The notes below the pieces were generated by a model. That model worked only from the letters and a program-made list of their open reading frames with translations. It did no database searches and was not told where the DNA came from. A stretch of 43,791 bases of DNA, from positions 672,132 to 715,922 of the forward strand of contig NW_019775658.1 in the NCBI RefSeq assembly GCF_001039355.2, written 5' to 3'. This document shows positions 1 to 9,424 of this stretch, piece by piece. The DNA is from Lingula anatina. Lineage: Eukaryota > Brachiopoda > Lingulata > Lingulida > Lingulidae. The position numbers were made by a program, and so were the translations under genes. The first letter of the stretch is position 1. Each line of letters begins with the position of its first letter.

Positions 1-1253
1 AATGTTGGTGATATATAGGCCTAGCATGACAAAAATATAATTGCAATAATGATAATAAAACCCTAAAATATTTGCTCTGCATTATTATTTCTGATACTGA
101 TTCTAGCAAATTTGATAAGACAAGTTACAGGGAGTTATGGCTACAGGGAGTACTGTGAAGTGTAATGTAACTTATGGTTTGATCAACTGTTGTCAAAACT
201 TTTGTCTAACGTTTTTCATAAATAGGAGAAAAAGTGGCCTGCTAGATATTCATTAAGTTATGCACATGGTAAGACTTAATAGCCTTAAAGGTTGTAGTTG
301 TCTCACAGTGCATGCTGTTGAGATATTAATTGTTACATTGAAGGCACACCTAACACAGTCATGTTCTGATGAAGACCATGAATGGTATCATTTCCATGGG
401 GAATGTATATCCTTGTCCTTCTGAAATGAAGACAAGTATTTCTATAACCTCCTCCTTTGTGGGATGTGTGCACACCCCCCCCCCCCCACCTCCCCAAGTG
501 TGTTGAAAACACCTAGCTCATGTCTCTATTGGCACAACTACTGTAACATTGGTATCTCACCTTTCAGTCTCTCCCCTACAGTAAAAGAAAAGTTTTAAAA
601 AATTACATGTCTGTATAAGACCAAGATTCAACATTTTAGCCTCAAAACAACATATGATAAAGCTACCAGCATTTACCACATTGGCCATGGGTGTACACTG
701 TATAATGAACCTATCACTTGCCATGTGTCATTATAACTGATGTTTGTCATTCCCTAGGCAGAACATGTCATGTGTAATTGAAATCATGTACCATGGTGCT
801 CGTTGTCACCAAGTTTCATTGTGATAATATACAGAGAAGTGTCATGTTAGCACCTGGGGCTGGGTCTATTAAAGAACTAGAAGACTGAAGAGTTGTCTTA
901 ACTTTTTGGAACAAATTGTTAGGTACTGAGGACAGCTGATAGAGCTGAATTCTGTAGCTGACTCCAGCTATATGAGGATCTGCTTCACAAAAAAAGTTAA
1001 AAGTGAATGTGGGTTTGATCATGAAGATCACATTTTCGGTCAGCTGTGACACAAGATAAATCTGTAGTAACTAATAGCTGAGTCCAATTCAAATGAAATA
1101 TTGCACCTGTTTTACAAAAATGAAATATATATTCTCTGTTTTAGAGCATTTGTTACTTTTTATCTATTTAAAAGGCCATTGACAGATTTATCAGTCTAAA
1201 ATCAAGTATAGACAATTAGGTCTTCAAGTGATGACCAACTCTCAGGCTAAAGA

Positions 1254-1276
1254 ATTTATTTATTTATTTATTTATT
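1254..1276. repeat. TTTA microsatellite
   Basis: About five to six copies of the tetranucleotide TTTA in non-coding DNA. Confidence 0.8.
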
Positions 1277-3148
1277 AGTTCATACTTTTTAAGAATACCT
1301 TTGCAAGTTCTGTTCCAATACTTTAAAAAAATTACACTCTGATGTCACCTGAAAGTGGAGGAGTTGTTTTAAACCAACGCATCATTGCACGCTACATGTA
1401 CTCATGTACTACCTGAGTTAAGACCAATATCACGGCATTTGAAATAAATGAAGATGTATGTTATTGCTTTTACATTGCATATGATACCATCTTGATTTTA
1501 TTCTGATGATATCTTGAATCTGGAATTCAGACTGACTTGAAGGAATGATAAGTATATATTATCAAATATTTTAGTGTCATTGGACAGACGTAAGTACTGG
1601 GATTAATGATAGTTTTGGCAAGTTTAATGTTATATCCACTGAACTGAAAACGATACACTTATTTTATTCTTTTTTAAATGCTTGAATTTACCCCCGTCTT
1701 ATTTTAAGAAGCTAGAATTTTTCGTCCTTGTAGAAAAGATGGTTTAGACTTTTGAATTTTGGGCAAAATGTTCAAAACAAGAGGTGGGAGTTAAAATGGT
1801 TCAGGAAGGTTGAGAATTTAGCTATTTGTGAATAGCACAGCTACTGTTGAAGAGTATCAGTAATGGAACTTTATTGGTATGGTGGTTATTTATTATTATT
1901 TAAAAGATTATTTATTTTTAATTTCCTTATAATTTTGTGAACATATCTGGTACATTTTTTTTTTTTTTGCTCAAAAGTCAGACTTAAATCAAATTATTTC
2001 ATTCTGAAGTTATACCTGAGGTAACCCAAGCATCACATTGAAAAACAAACAAAAAAAGAAAAAAAAAAGGACTGACATTTTTGTGGGTTTTACCAATGCC
2101 ACATACACATTGAATGCTAATGCCCATTTTGCCCTCTAGTACAGACATGGAAGTATAAGTGATGAGCCAGACATTAGTATAATATGACTGAGCACTGGCC
2201 CACTTTGTATTCAGGTGTAGTAACTACAGCATAATGACTCTGGTGATGGTCCTGTGGCACACCATAGTTTACAAGGTGGTGACCATCTCCTGTCTTATTA
2301 TACAGCATATGGAAGTGACCATGACTTGACCATTCAAATTACATTTAATACCTGGCTTCTTCTTGTGTTTTATGGTATACTGACTGTGTAACTCATGTAG
2401 GGGAGTCGGACAGTCTCATATAGTTGATTGGTAACATGGATATGGCACACAGGTGTGCTGTAGTCATAGTTTCATGTATGCTTGCCTGTGGTTATGGTGC
2501 ACCGTGCATAAAAAGCAAATAGGAAATGATCGCTGAGGATACTTTCTCTCATTTTCCATTATACAAATACAAGAAGATTACTTTATACTGCCTCTATTTT
2601 CCATATCTGAAAAGCTTTAATTTAAAAAATTTGATTTGTAATATTTCTTTTTTCTACTTCTTTTTTTAAAGAAATTGTGAAATAATTTTATTTTGTACGT
2701 TTCAACACATTTTGTATGTTTTAACACGGATTTGTCCCTACTAGTGCTCTTTGTGCCACCGGAGAGTGTGCATTCTTATAGATTATTATTATTCACACTT
2801 GACCTTTACTACCAGTACGGTGTAAAAATGTACATGTATTTGACAATGAAGTTTTTACAGTTATGTCATTGTCTCCAGAGATTCGCCAATATTGATGTCA
2901 CGAAGGTCCTTTTAAATAACATTTCTCAACAATTGTCACATACCAAATATATTGATTTTATAAATAGAGAAAGTATATTTAATCATAGATTATATGCCTA
3001 TTGTCTTTTTTTCTTTTCATTTCACAGATTAAAGTATTATTATGCAGAAAAATGCCTTCTGTTTATTTGTTTTGTTATTTATAAATGTCAGATGGCATTG
3101 TTCCTTTGCATATAGTAGCTTAATCATTCAGGCCTTTAAGTTATGATA

Positions 3149-3154
3149 AATAAA
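3149..3154 (+). other. candidate poly(A) signal
   Basis: AATAAA followed within 5-30 bases by GT- and T-rich sequence, the arrangement expected of a cleavage/polyadenylation site on the plus strand. No coding sequence upstream in the window can be tied to it, so its gene would be to the left. AATAAA is common by chance in AT-rich DNA. Confidence 0.3.
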
Positions 3155-4399
3155 GTGGTGTATGTTTCTTTTGATCTTTGGATTTTCTTGTACCTGTACA
3201 TTGATGACTTGGGGAGAGGCAGTGGGAAGTCATTTACAACTGTTAACTTAGCCTAAAGGAGATAAATTTCAGACACCATAAAAAAAGAATGATATAGAAG
3301 CTGGTAACCTATTTTCTAGCTGTATTGAATTGGGTCTACACAGCTTTGTTAACATTAGAGCTTTTTTATTTATTCATTTACTTTTTGTTAAGCAGGTTTG
3401 GAGGAAAAATGTTGCTATTCAATAAGCACAAATTGTGCAAATATAAATATTGATTAAGTTTTCTCATCATCTGGAAATTTCCTGTCAATTTCTTTTTGAT
3501 CCCATAAAAAATAGTAATGATAAAAGGATTCTTGCTCTGAATCTAAATTTAGTGGGCATGTAGAGTTGCTCTGTTCACTGTGGGTAGAACTGAAGACAAG
3601 AGTATAAAGCAATAACTCTCTTCACTGCTGCTTAAAAGAGTGAACTAATCCACGGTAACACGATCCTAGCGTTTAACCCTCACACAATGCCCCAATGTTG
3701 GCATGAATGAGGTGGGGGATAAAAGGTGTGCTTAGGAGGCTAATTTGGATTTGGTTGCTCAGATAACAAGCTTTCTGGGCTCTTGTGTACCCTCTTTTCA
3801 CAAGGGTCAGGAAGGCAATGGTATGCACCCATTGGGGGTGGAATGGGGTGTAATGACTTAAAGAGTTATAAGGTTTCAACCATGCAATGAAATAACCACT
3901 GGATGCAAAAGTTTTTTTGGTGCTATGCTGTCTAAGTTAAAGTTAATTCTATCAAAAGGGAAAATTTTAAAGATTAAACTGATGGTCTTGTATAAATTAT
4001 TTTAAAATGCTTAGAAACATATACTTGTAAGTTATACTGTATGCGCAGCTGTTAACACTCATAAAATTTTAAATAAGTTATTTTTTTAATTGTGGACACT
4101 CGTAGAGGTAAAGGAAACATAAGAGACAAACACTGATTAACAGTTGCTCCGGACAGTCAGGTAATGATTGCCCATCACTGAAATAAACAAGACAATAGAT
4201 ATCACATGGGGAGCAATTCATCAGGGGTGATTCAAATAATCCAAGCTTACAACCACTGATACCACCCTCTCCTCTCTAAACTTTATCAATATTTTTCAGT
4301 TGGCTCCTTTTTTTTTTTTCAACAGAGAAAAACAAAATTTCATTTTCACAAATTAAAGCAGTTTTTTTTTTTAAGGTAAAGTATTCATACTGCAATAAA

Positions 4400-5998
4400 T
4401 CAATTTGTTTTAATCTTGTCTAGCACTTTCACCTTTTTACTCAGTAGTTTACATAGACATTTACAACAAATGATACCAAGAATCAATACAGTAATAACAA
4501 TGCACAGAAGAAAGATAAAAACATCCACAAGATAGTACTGATACCACGGCATGCCTGCTCCAGGAGAACGCAGGTACGAGCCGCCATGTTTCAGGACATG
4601 CTCAATCCATGAGACAGTGAGTTGTTGTGAAGTCACCGGCTGATCACGATAAATGGCAGATAACTTTTTCGCTGCTGTCATATAGGTTGGGTTCTCAATC
4701 ATGTCTTTGATATTGTTCAGAAGTTCTTCAGAAGTGAAATCTGCAATGTTCATGATTTTTGCCATTCCCTTGTTATGAGCTCTGTTGCCATTGTATACTT
4801 GGTCATAGAAAAAAGGGAACCCAAGTATTGGAATGCCATGATAAAGAGCGTCATATGATCCTCCATTGCCACAGTGGCTTATAAACAGCTTTGTATTGGG
4901 ATGAGCCAAGAGATCATTCTGTGGAAGCCATTTTAAAAGTTTTACATTTGAAGGAACCTGGTCTGGTTTGGTGCCAGTAAATCTCCAGATGACTCCATAC
5001 ATGACTTTAGAAAAAGCTTCCAGCATCTTCTTAGTGACATGGGTAGGAAGGTAGGTTGTCCATGATCCAAAGGAGACAACAATCACACCTTCTTCATGAC
5101 TATCCATGAAAGACTGCAGTTCTCTGGTCAGAGGTTTTCCAGGTCTGGTGTTAAGTCCCCCAGCAAGAATGACATTAGGCAAAGTCAACTGAGGGTAGTC
5201 CAAGACAGCGCTCTTTTCTGTTACTACAAATAATTCAGACAGCAAAATCAAGTCACCTGGAGTTTTTCTTGCTTTACCTGGTAAATATTCAGTAAAGTAT
5301 CTGTCAGGAATTCTTGGTGTACTCCATATCCAGTCAACCAACTCACATATTAAAAGATTTAATGTTCGCTGTAAGAATGACATGTCATCTGAAAATGGGC
5401 TGAGTGGATGTGGAATAACTGAAGGTAGACGTGGCACCCCAGATATTGGTAAAGGAGCAAAGGATAAAGTGATATGGCGAAGGTTATGTTTGTAAGGAAG
5501 CAGGTATGCTGTTGGGAATAATGAAAAGCAGTTGGACAGAATTACCATGTCAATTCCCAGATCTTCTATTCTTTGGTGGAATTTTCTGTCCTTCAACATA
5601 TCCTCAGTATACTCAGTAAGTATCATTTTTCTTAACATGAATTCTGATGCTAATCGTTTGCGCGGGATAATTTTTTCAATTGGATCCTCAAAAAAGGCCA
5701 TGAATGCAGTTTTCTGTATGTCTGGGTTTTCAAATGCCAAGACACCTTCAGACCTAGTTTTGAAAGTCAAAAGCTGTACTTTGCTATCCACCATGTCCTC
5801 TGGAAGTTCTGCAGCAGCATGCTCTCCAATAACAAGGTAAACATCATGTCCCCTGTCAGCTAGACCCAAGAGAAGGTTTTGAGTTTCTATCACCTGTCCC
5901 TTTAGTGGAAAAATTATTCCCAAAAATTTTGCACTTTCAGCATATTGGTAGTAGTAAAAAAAGCACAGCAATGGTATGATATGTTTGGTCCACTTCAT
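4400..5998 (-). CDS. UDP-glycosyltransferase, copy 1
   Basis: Intronless gene for a 532-residue GT1-family UDP-glycosyltransferase (microsomal UGT type), which transfers sugar from a UDP-sugar to lipophilic acceptors in the ER lumen. Visible in order: a signal peptide (about 1-23, ending AESA), an acceptor-binding half, the UGT signature near 350-400 (WLPQNDLLAHP, then ISHCGNGGSYDALYHG, then a DQ pair), a C-terminal membrane helix around 490-515, and a basic tail ending KIKTN, which fits a KxKxx ER-retrieval signal. I chose the ATG at 5996-5998 because it starts the signal peptide and matches copy 2; the open frame continues 17 codons upstream only from a GTG. Odd points: Gln35 sits where the catalytic His is expected and Asn156 where the partner Asp is expected. 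The signature reads HCGNGG rather than the common HGGxNG. About 55 of 532 residues differ from copy 2. Family assignment is firm; donor and acceptor are unknown. Confidence 0.93.
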   Translation of the reverse strand: MKWTKHIIPLLCFFYYYQYAESAKFLGIIFPLKGQVIETQNLLLGLADRGHDVYLVIGEHAAAELPEDMVDSKVQLLTFKTRSEGVLAFENPDIQKTAFMAFFEDPIEKIIPRKRLASEFMLRKMILTEYTEDMLKDRKFHQRIEDLGIDMVILSNCFSLFPTAYLLPYKHNLRHITLSFAPLPISGVPRLPSVIPHPLSPFSDDMSFLQRTLNLLICELVDWIWSTPRIPDRYFTEYLPGKARKTPGDLILLSELFVVTEKSAVLDYPQLTLPNVILAGGLNTRPGKPLTRELQSFMDSHEEGVIVVSFGSWTTYLPTHVTKKMLEAFSKVMYGVIWRFTGTKPDQVPSNVKLLKWLPQNDLLAHPNTKLFISHCGNGGSYDALYHGIPILGFPFFYDQVYNGNRAHNKGMAKIMNIADFTSEELLNNIKDMIENPTYMTAAKKLSAIYRDQPVTSQQLTVSWIEHVLKHGGSYLRSPGAGMPWYQYYLVDVFIFLLCIVITVLILGIICCKCLCKLLSKKVKVLDKIKTN

Positions 5999-6048
5999 GT
6001 CTTCCCTCTCAATGAAGAGCAGATCTAGTTGCTCCAGTATGACAGTCA

Positions 6049-6420
6049 CTGTGATATCAAACCGAAGCTGTAGAAGTTTAAAAAGCTATTCACTGACCAG
6101 CATTTTAACCTGCCAGAGATACTGGTACATGTACTGGTACATGTACTTGTGTAAACAACACAGTCTGTAACTCATAGTAATGTCTTTTACTGATGTTAAC
6201 TACTGTAGATCACACAAATTTGTGACTTGCTTACATCCTTTGTGTTGATGCATTGGCATTTTTATGGCAAATGAGTAACCACACAATTTTTGTGGTACGC
6301 GTGTTGAATAAATACACTGTATATGTCTTTTAATGTTAGAACTATTGGGTATACATGCCCCCCCTACCCCCTCTCACGTGAGATTGCCAGTGCTTTCCAT
6401 TACTCAGGCCTACCCAACTA
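6049..6420 (-). promoter_or_regulatory. probable upstream region of UGT copy 1
   Basis: Non-coding sequence upstream of UGT copy 1 that is well conserved in the matching place of copy 2 (8800-9170). It includes two GTACATGTAC palindromes (6125-6134 and 6137-6146) and the 12-base palindrome CACAAATTTGTG (6213-6224), about 215 bases before the start codon. No convincing TATA box or start site could be fixed, and an unseen 5' intron is possible because a 'tatcacag' acceptor-like site lies just upstream of the coding region. Regulatory function is inferred. Confidence 0.4.
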
Positions 6421-6665
6421 CCAGACTCGGCTCGGCACCGAATGATCCTGAATTCACTGGTATATTGGACCACACTACCTGTTTTCAAGGTGTGCGTCAG
6501 TACGCGCTTCGAAGTATCAGTCACAACACCACTCTTGCCTTATATACGTGATAGCGATGATTCTCAGCTGGGTTGGATAGTAGTGCATCTCATCTCAAAA
6601 TTTGTTCGGGGGAATGATACTGTGAAATGCATACTGACACACACCTTTCTTTTAATGCAATGCAC
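6421..6665. other. spacer between the two UGT units
   Basis: About 245 bases between the duplicated units that I cannot align to the other unit. The sequence is richer in CpG and G+C than its surroundings (for example GACTCGGCTCGGCACCGAA near 6424). Short open frames cross it but none is recognisable. It may be an insertion or the remnant of an older junction. Confidence 0.4.
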
Positions 6666-7150
6666 TCTAAGAAAAGAAGTTAATTCTATCAAATTTTTTA
6701 CGATTAAACTGTTGGTCTTGTGTATTTTAAATTGCTTACCAATGTATATCTGCAGTACTTGTAAGTTATACTGCCCAACTATTAATGCTCATTAATTTAA
6801 AACAAGTTATCTCCCCCCCCCCCCAGGTTTTTTTTTTTTAATTGTCCAGACATGTAGAGGTAAAGGAAACGTAAGAGACAAACACTGATTACCAGTTTAC
6901 TATCGATGATCAGGTAATGATTGTCCATTAGTGAAACAATCAAGACAATAGATATCACAGGGTGAGAAATTCATCAGAGGTTATAATTTGAATAATCTAA
7001 GCTTACAACCGATGATACCAACCTCTTCTCTCTAGACTTTATGAATGTTTTTCAACTACCTCTTTTTTTAAAAAAAAAGAAATTTCACAGAGAAAAACAC
7101 AATTTCATTTTCATCACTAGTTAGCATTTGTTAACACAAATTAAAGCACT

Positions 7151-7156
7151 TTTATT
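7151..7156 (-). other. candidate poly(A) signal of UGT copy 2
   Basis: On the minus strand this reads AATAAA and lies about 28 bases past the TGA of UGT copy 2. At the equivalent place in copy 1 the element is replaced by a T run (near 4363-4374), so copy 1 may use another signal; an ATTAAA overlaps the last codons in both. Confidence 0.4.
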
Positions 7157-7183
7157 CAGGTAAAGTATTCATACTACAATGAA

Positions 7184-8782
7184 TCAATTTGTTTTAATCT
7201 TGTCTGGCACTTTCACCTTTTTACACAGTAGTTTACAGAGACATTTACAACAAATGATACCAAGAATCAATAAAGTAATTACAATGCACAGAAGAAAGAT
7301 AACAACATCCACAAGGTAGTACTGATACCACGGCATGCCTGCTCCAGGAGAACGCAGGTACGAGCCGCCATGTTTCAGGACATGCTCAATCCATGAGGCG
7401 GCCAGTTGTTGTGAAGTCACCGGCTGATCACGATAGATGGCAGATAACTTTTTCGCTGCAGTCATATATGTCAGGTTCTCAATCATGTCCTTGATATTGT
7501 TCAGAAGTTCTTCAGAAGTGAAATCTGCAATGTTCATGATTTTTGCCATTCCCTTGTTACGAGCTCTGTTGCCATTGTATACCTGGTCAAAGAAATGAGG
7601 GAACCCAAGTATTGGAATGCCATGATAAAGAGCTTCATATGACCCTCCATTGCCACAGTGGCTTATAAACAGCTTTGTACTGGGATGGGCCAAGAGATCA
7701 TTCTGTGGAAGCCATGGTAAAAGTTTTACATTTGAAGGAACCTGCTTTAGTTTGGAACCAGTAAATCTCCAAATGACCCCATGTGTGACTTTAGAAAAAG
7801 CTTCCAGCATCTTGTTAGTGACATGGTTAGGAAGGTAGGTTGTCAGTGATCCAAAGGAGACAACAATCACGCCTTCCTTGTACTTATCCATGAAAGACTG
7901 CAGTTCTCTGGTCAGAGGTTTTCCAGGTCTGGTGTTAAGTCCCCCAGCAAGAATGACATTAGGCAAAGTCAACTGAGGATAGTCCAAGACAGCGCTCTTT
8001 CCTGTTACTACAAATAATTCAGACAGCAACATCAAGTCATCTGGAGTTTTTTTTGCTTTACCTGGTAGATATTCCATAAAGTATCTGTCAGGAATTCTTG
8101 GAGGGCTCCATATCCAGTCATCCAGCTTATATATTAAAAGATTTACTGTTCGTTGTAAGAATGACATGTCATCTGAAAATGAGCTGAGTGGATGTGGCAT
8201 CACTGAAGGTAGAAGTGGCATCCCAGATATTGATAAAGGAGTAAAAGATAAAGTGATATGGCGAAGGTTATGTTTGTAAGGAAGCAGGTATGCCGTGGGG
8301 AATAATGCAAAGCAGTTGGACAGAATTACCATGTCAATTCCCAGATCTTCTATTCTTTGGTTGAATTTTCTGTCCTTCAACATATCTTCAGTATACTCAG
8401 TAATTAACATTTTCCTTAACATGAATTCATATGCTAATCGTTTGCGCGGGATAATTTTTTCAATTGGATCCTCAAAAAAGGCCATGAATCCAGTTTTCTG
8501 TATGTCTGGGTTTTCAAATGCCATGACATCTGCAGACCTAGTTTTGAAAGTCAAAAGCTGTACCTTGCTGTCCACCATGTCCTCTGGAAGTTCTGCAGCA
8601 GCATGCTCTCCAATAACAAGGTAAACATCATGTCCCTTGTTAGCTAGACCCAAGAGAAGTGTTTGAGTCTCTATCACCTGTCCCTTTAGTGGAAAAATTA
8701 TTCCCAAAAATTTTGCACTTTCGGTATATTGGTAGTAGTAAAGAAAGCACAGCAATGGTATGATATGTTTGGTCCACATCAT
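7184..8782 (-). CDS. UDP-glycosyltransferase, copy 2
   Basis: Intronless 532-residue paralogue of copy 1, same strand, head-to-tail, with its start about 2.8 kb from the other start. It has the same signal peptide (with MMWTKH at the start), the signature WLPQNDLLAHP plus ISHCGNGGSYEALYHG, the C-terminal membrane helix and the KIKTN tail. Compared with copy 1 it has Glu instead of Asp in the SYEAL part of the signature, which is the usual residue there. Most differences cluster in the acceptor-binding half and in the linker (for example SHEEG versus KYKEG), consistent with substrate divergence. It shares Gln35 and Asn156, so loss of the usual catalytic dyad predates the duplication. The frame is intact throughout; I see no sign of pseudogenisation. 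Two Met codons are possible starts (8780-8782, 8777-8779). Confidence 0.93.
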   Translation of the reverse strand: MMWTKHIIPLLCFLYYYQYTESAKFLGIIFPLKGQVIETQTLLLGLANKGHDVYLVIGEHAAAELPEDMVDSKVQLLTFKTRSADVMAFENPDIQKTGFMAFFEDPIEKIIPRKRLAYEFMLRKMLITEYTEDMLKDRKFNQRIEDLGIDMVILSNCFALFPTAYLLPYKHNLRHITLSFTPLSISGMPLLPSVMPHPLSSFSDDMSFLQRTVNLLIYKLDDWIWSPPRIPDRYFMEYLPGKAKKTPDDLMLLSELFVVTGKSAVLDYPQLTLPNVILAGGLNTRPGKPLTRELQSFMDKYKEGVIVVSFGSLTTYLPNHVTNKMLEAFSKVTHGVIWRFTGSKLKQVPSNVKLLPWLPQNDLLAHPSTKLFISHCGNGGSYEALYHGIPILGFPHFFDQVYNGNRARNKGMAKIMNIADFTSEELLNNIKDMIENLTYMTAAKKLSAIYRDQPVTSQQLAASWIEHVLKHGGSYLRSPGAGMPWYQYYLVDVVIFLLCIVITLLILGIICCKCLCKLLCKKVKVPDKIKTN

Positions 8783-9170
8783 CTCTTCCCTCTCAATGAA
8801 GAACAGATCTAGTTGCTCAAGTATGACTGTGATATCAAACTGGAGGTGTAGGAGTTAAAAATGCTATTCACTGACTAGAGATACTGGTACATGTACATGT
8901 ACAGCTGGTGTAAACAACTCAGTCTGTAACCCATAGTAATGTCCCTTATTGATGTTAACCTCTGTAGATCACACAAATTTGTGACTTGTTCACATCCTTT
9001 GTGTTGATGCGTTGGCATTTTAATGGCAAATGAGTGACCACACAATTTTTGTGCTACATGTGTTGAATAAATACACTGTATATGTTTTTCTGTTACAACT
9101 ATTGAGTATATGTTCTACTGCCCCCCCCCCCCTCCCATGAGTTTGCCAGTGCTTTTCCATTACTCCAGAA
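8783..9170 (-). promoter_or_regulatory. probable upstream region of UGT copy 2
   Basis: Counterpart of 6049-6420. It keeps the CACAAATTTGTG palindrome (8972-8983, about 190 bases before the start) and a merged 16-base palindrome built on GTACATGTAC (8887-8902), while the neighbouring bases have drifted. Function is inferred from this conservation only. Confidence 0.4.
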
Positions 9171-9424
9171 ACAAAATATAACTTCTTTCTTCATACCCTA
9201 TTTTATGGGAAGGAGAGATCATCATATCATGCTTGAAGCAAAACAACAACATTATACATATTCAAGTGNCTGTTCCCCCCCCCCCCCCCCCCCCATGAGA
9301 TTGCCAGTGCTTTTCCATTACTCCAGAAACAAAATAACTTCTTTCTTCATACCCTATTTTATGGGAAGGAGAGATCATCATATCATGCTTGAAGCAAAAC
9401 AACAACATTATACATATTCAAGTG
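9121..9424. repeat. near-identical tandem duplication beside an N
   Basis: Two copies of about 150 bases, each starting with a C run and running from TTGCCAGTGCTTTTCCATTA to ATTATACATATTCAAGTG. The first copy spans about 9121-9268 and the second about 9276-9424. They differ only by an ATA insertion and a few bases near the C tract. The ambiguous base N at 9269 lies exactly at the end of the first copy, followed by CTGTT and a run of about 20 C. See findings: probably an assembly artefact. Confidence 0.9.

Larger units (their letters stand above)
1..3160. other. non-coding stretch, no gene recognised
   Basis: I see no recognisable coding exon on either strand. Open frames exist (for example 2693-3115 on the plus strand) but their translations are low-complexity, rich in Phe/Tyr/Leu, and resemble no family I know. 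The stretch is AT-rich with a 13-base C run at about 475-487, a TTTA microsatellite at 1254-1276 and A/T runs. A poly(A)-signal-like AATAAA at 3149-3154 followed by GT-rich sequence would fit the 3' end of a plus-strand gene whose coding part lies left of the window. That is an inference. Confidence 0.4.
3930..6420 (-). repeat. tandem segmental duplication, unit A
   Basis: This block contains one UGT gene and aligns by eye with 6670-9170 over its whole length. Similarity covers the coding region, about 450 bases downstream of the stop codon (shared stretches such as AGAGACAAACACTGATTA) and about 400 bases upstream of the start, as far as a C-rich tract followed by GAGATTGCCAGTGCT. The flanks have more substitutions and small indels than the gene. 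Edges are approximate. The simplest reading is one tandem duplication of a gene with its own promoter and 3' end. Confidence 0.85.
6670..9170 (-). repeat. tandem segmental duplication, unit B
   Basis: Second unit of the UGT duplication; see 3930-6420. It carries C runs at 6811-6824 and 9121-9132 and a T run that differ from unit A, as expected for slippage-prone tracts. Confidence 0.85.

Noticed and set aside
2693-3115. 140-codon open frame on the plus strand
   Set aside because: Composition is that of AT-rich non-coding DNA, with no recognisable domain or conserved neighbour.
5532-5840. Plus-strand open frames opposite the UGT genes (also 8295-8624, 7650-7838)
   Set aside because: They are antisense shadows of the conserved UGT frame and appear in both copies for that reason.
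5999-6049. 17-residue N-terminal extension of UGT copy 1
   Set aside because: It begins with GTG, has no counterpart ATG in copy 2, and would bury the signal peptide.
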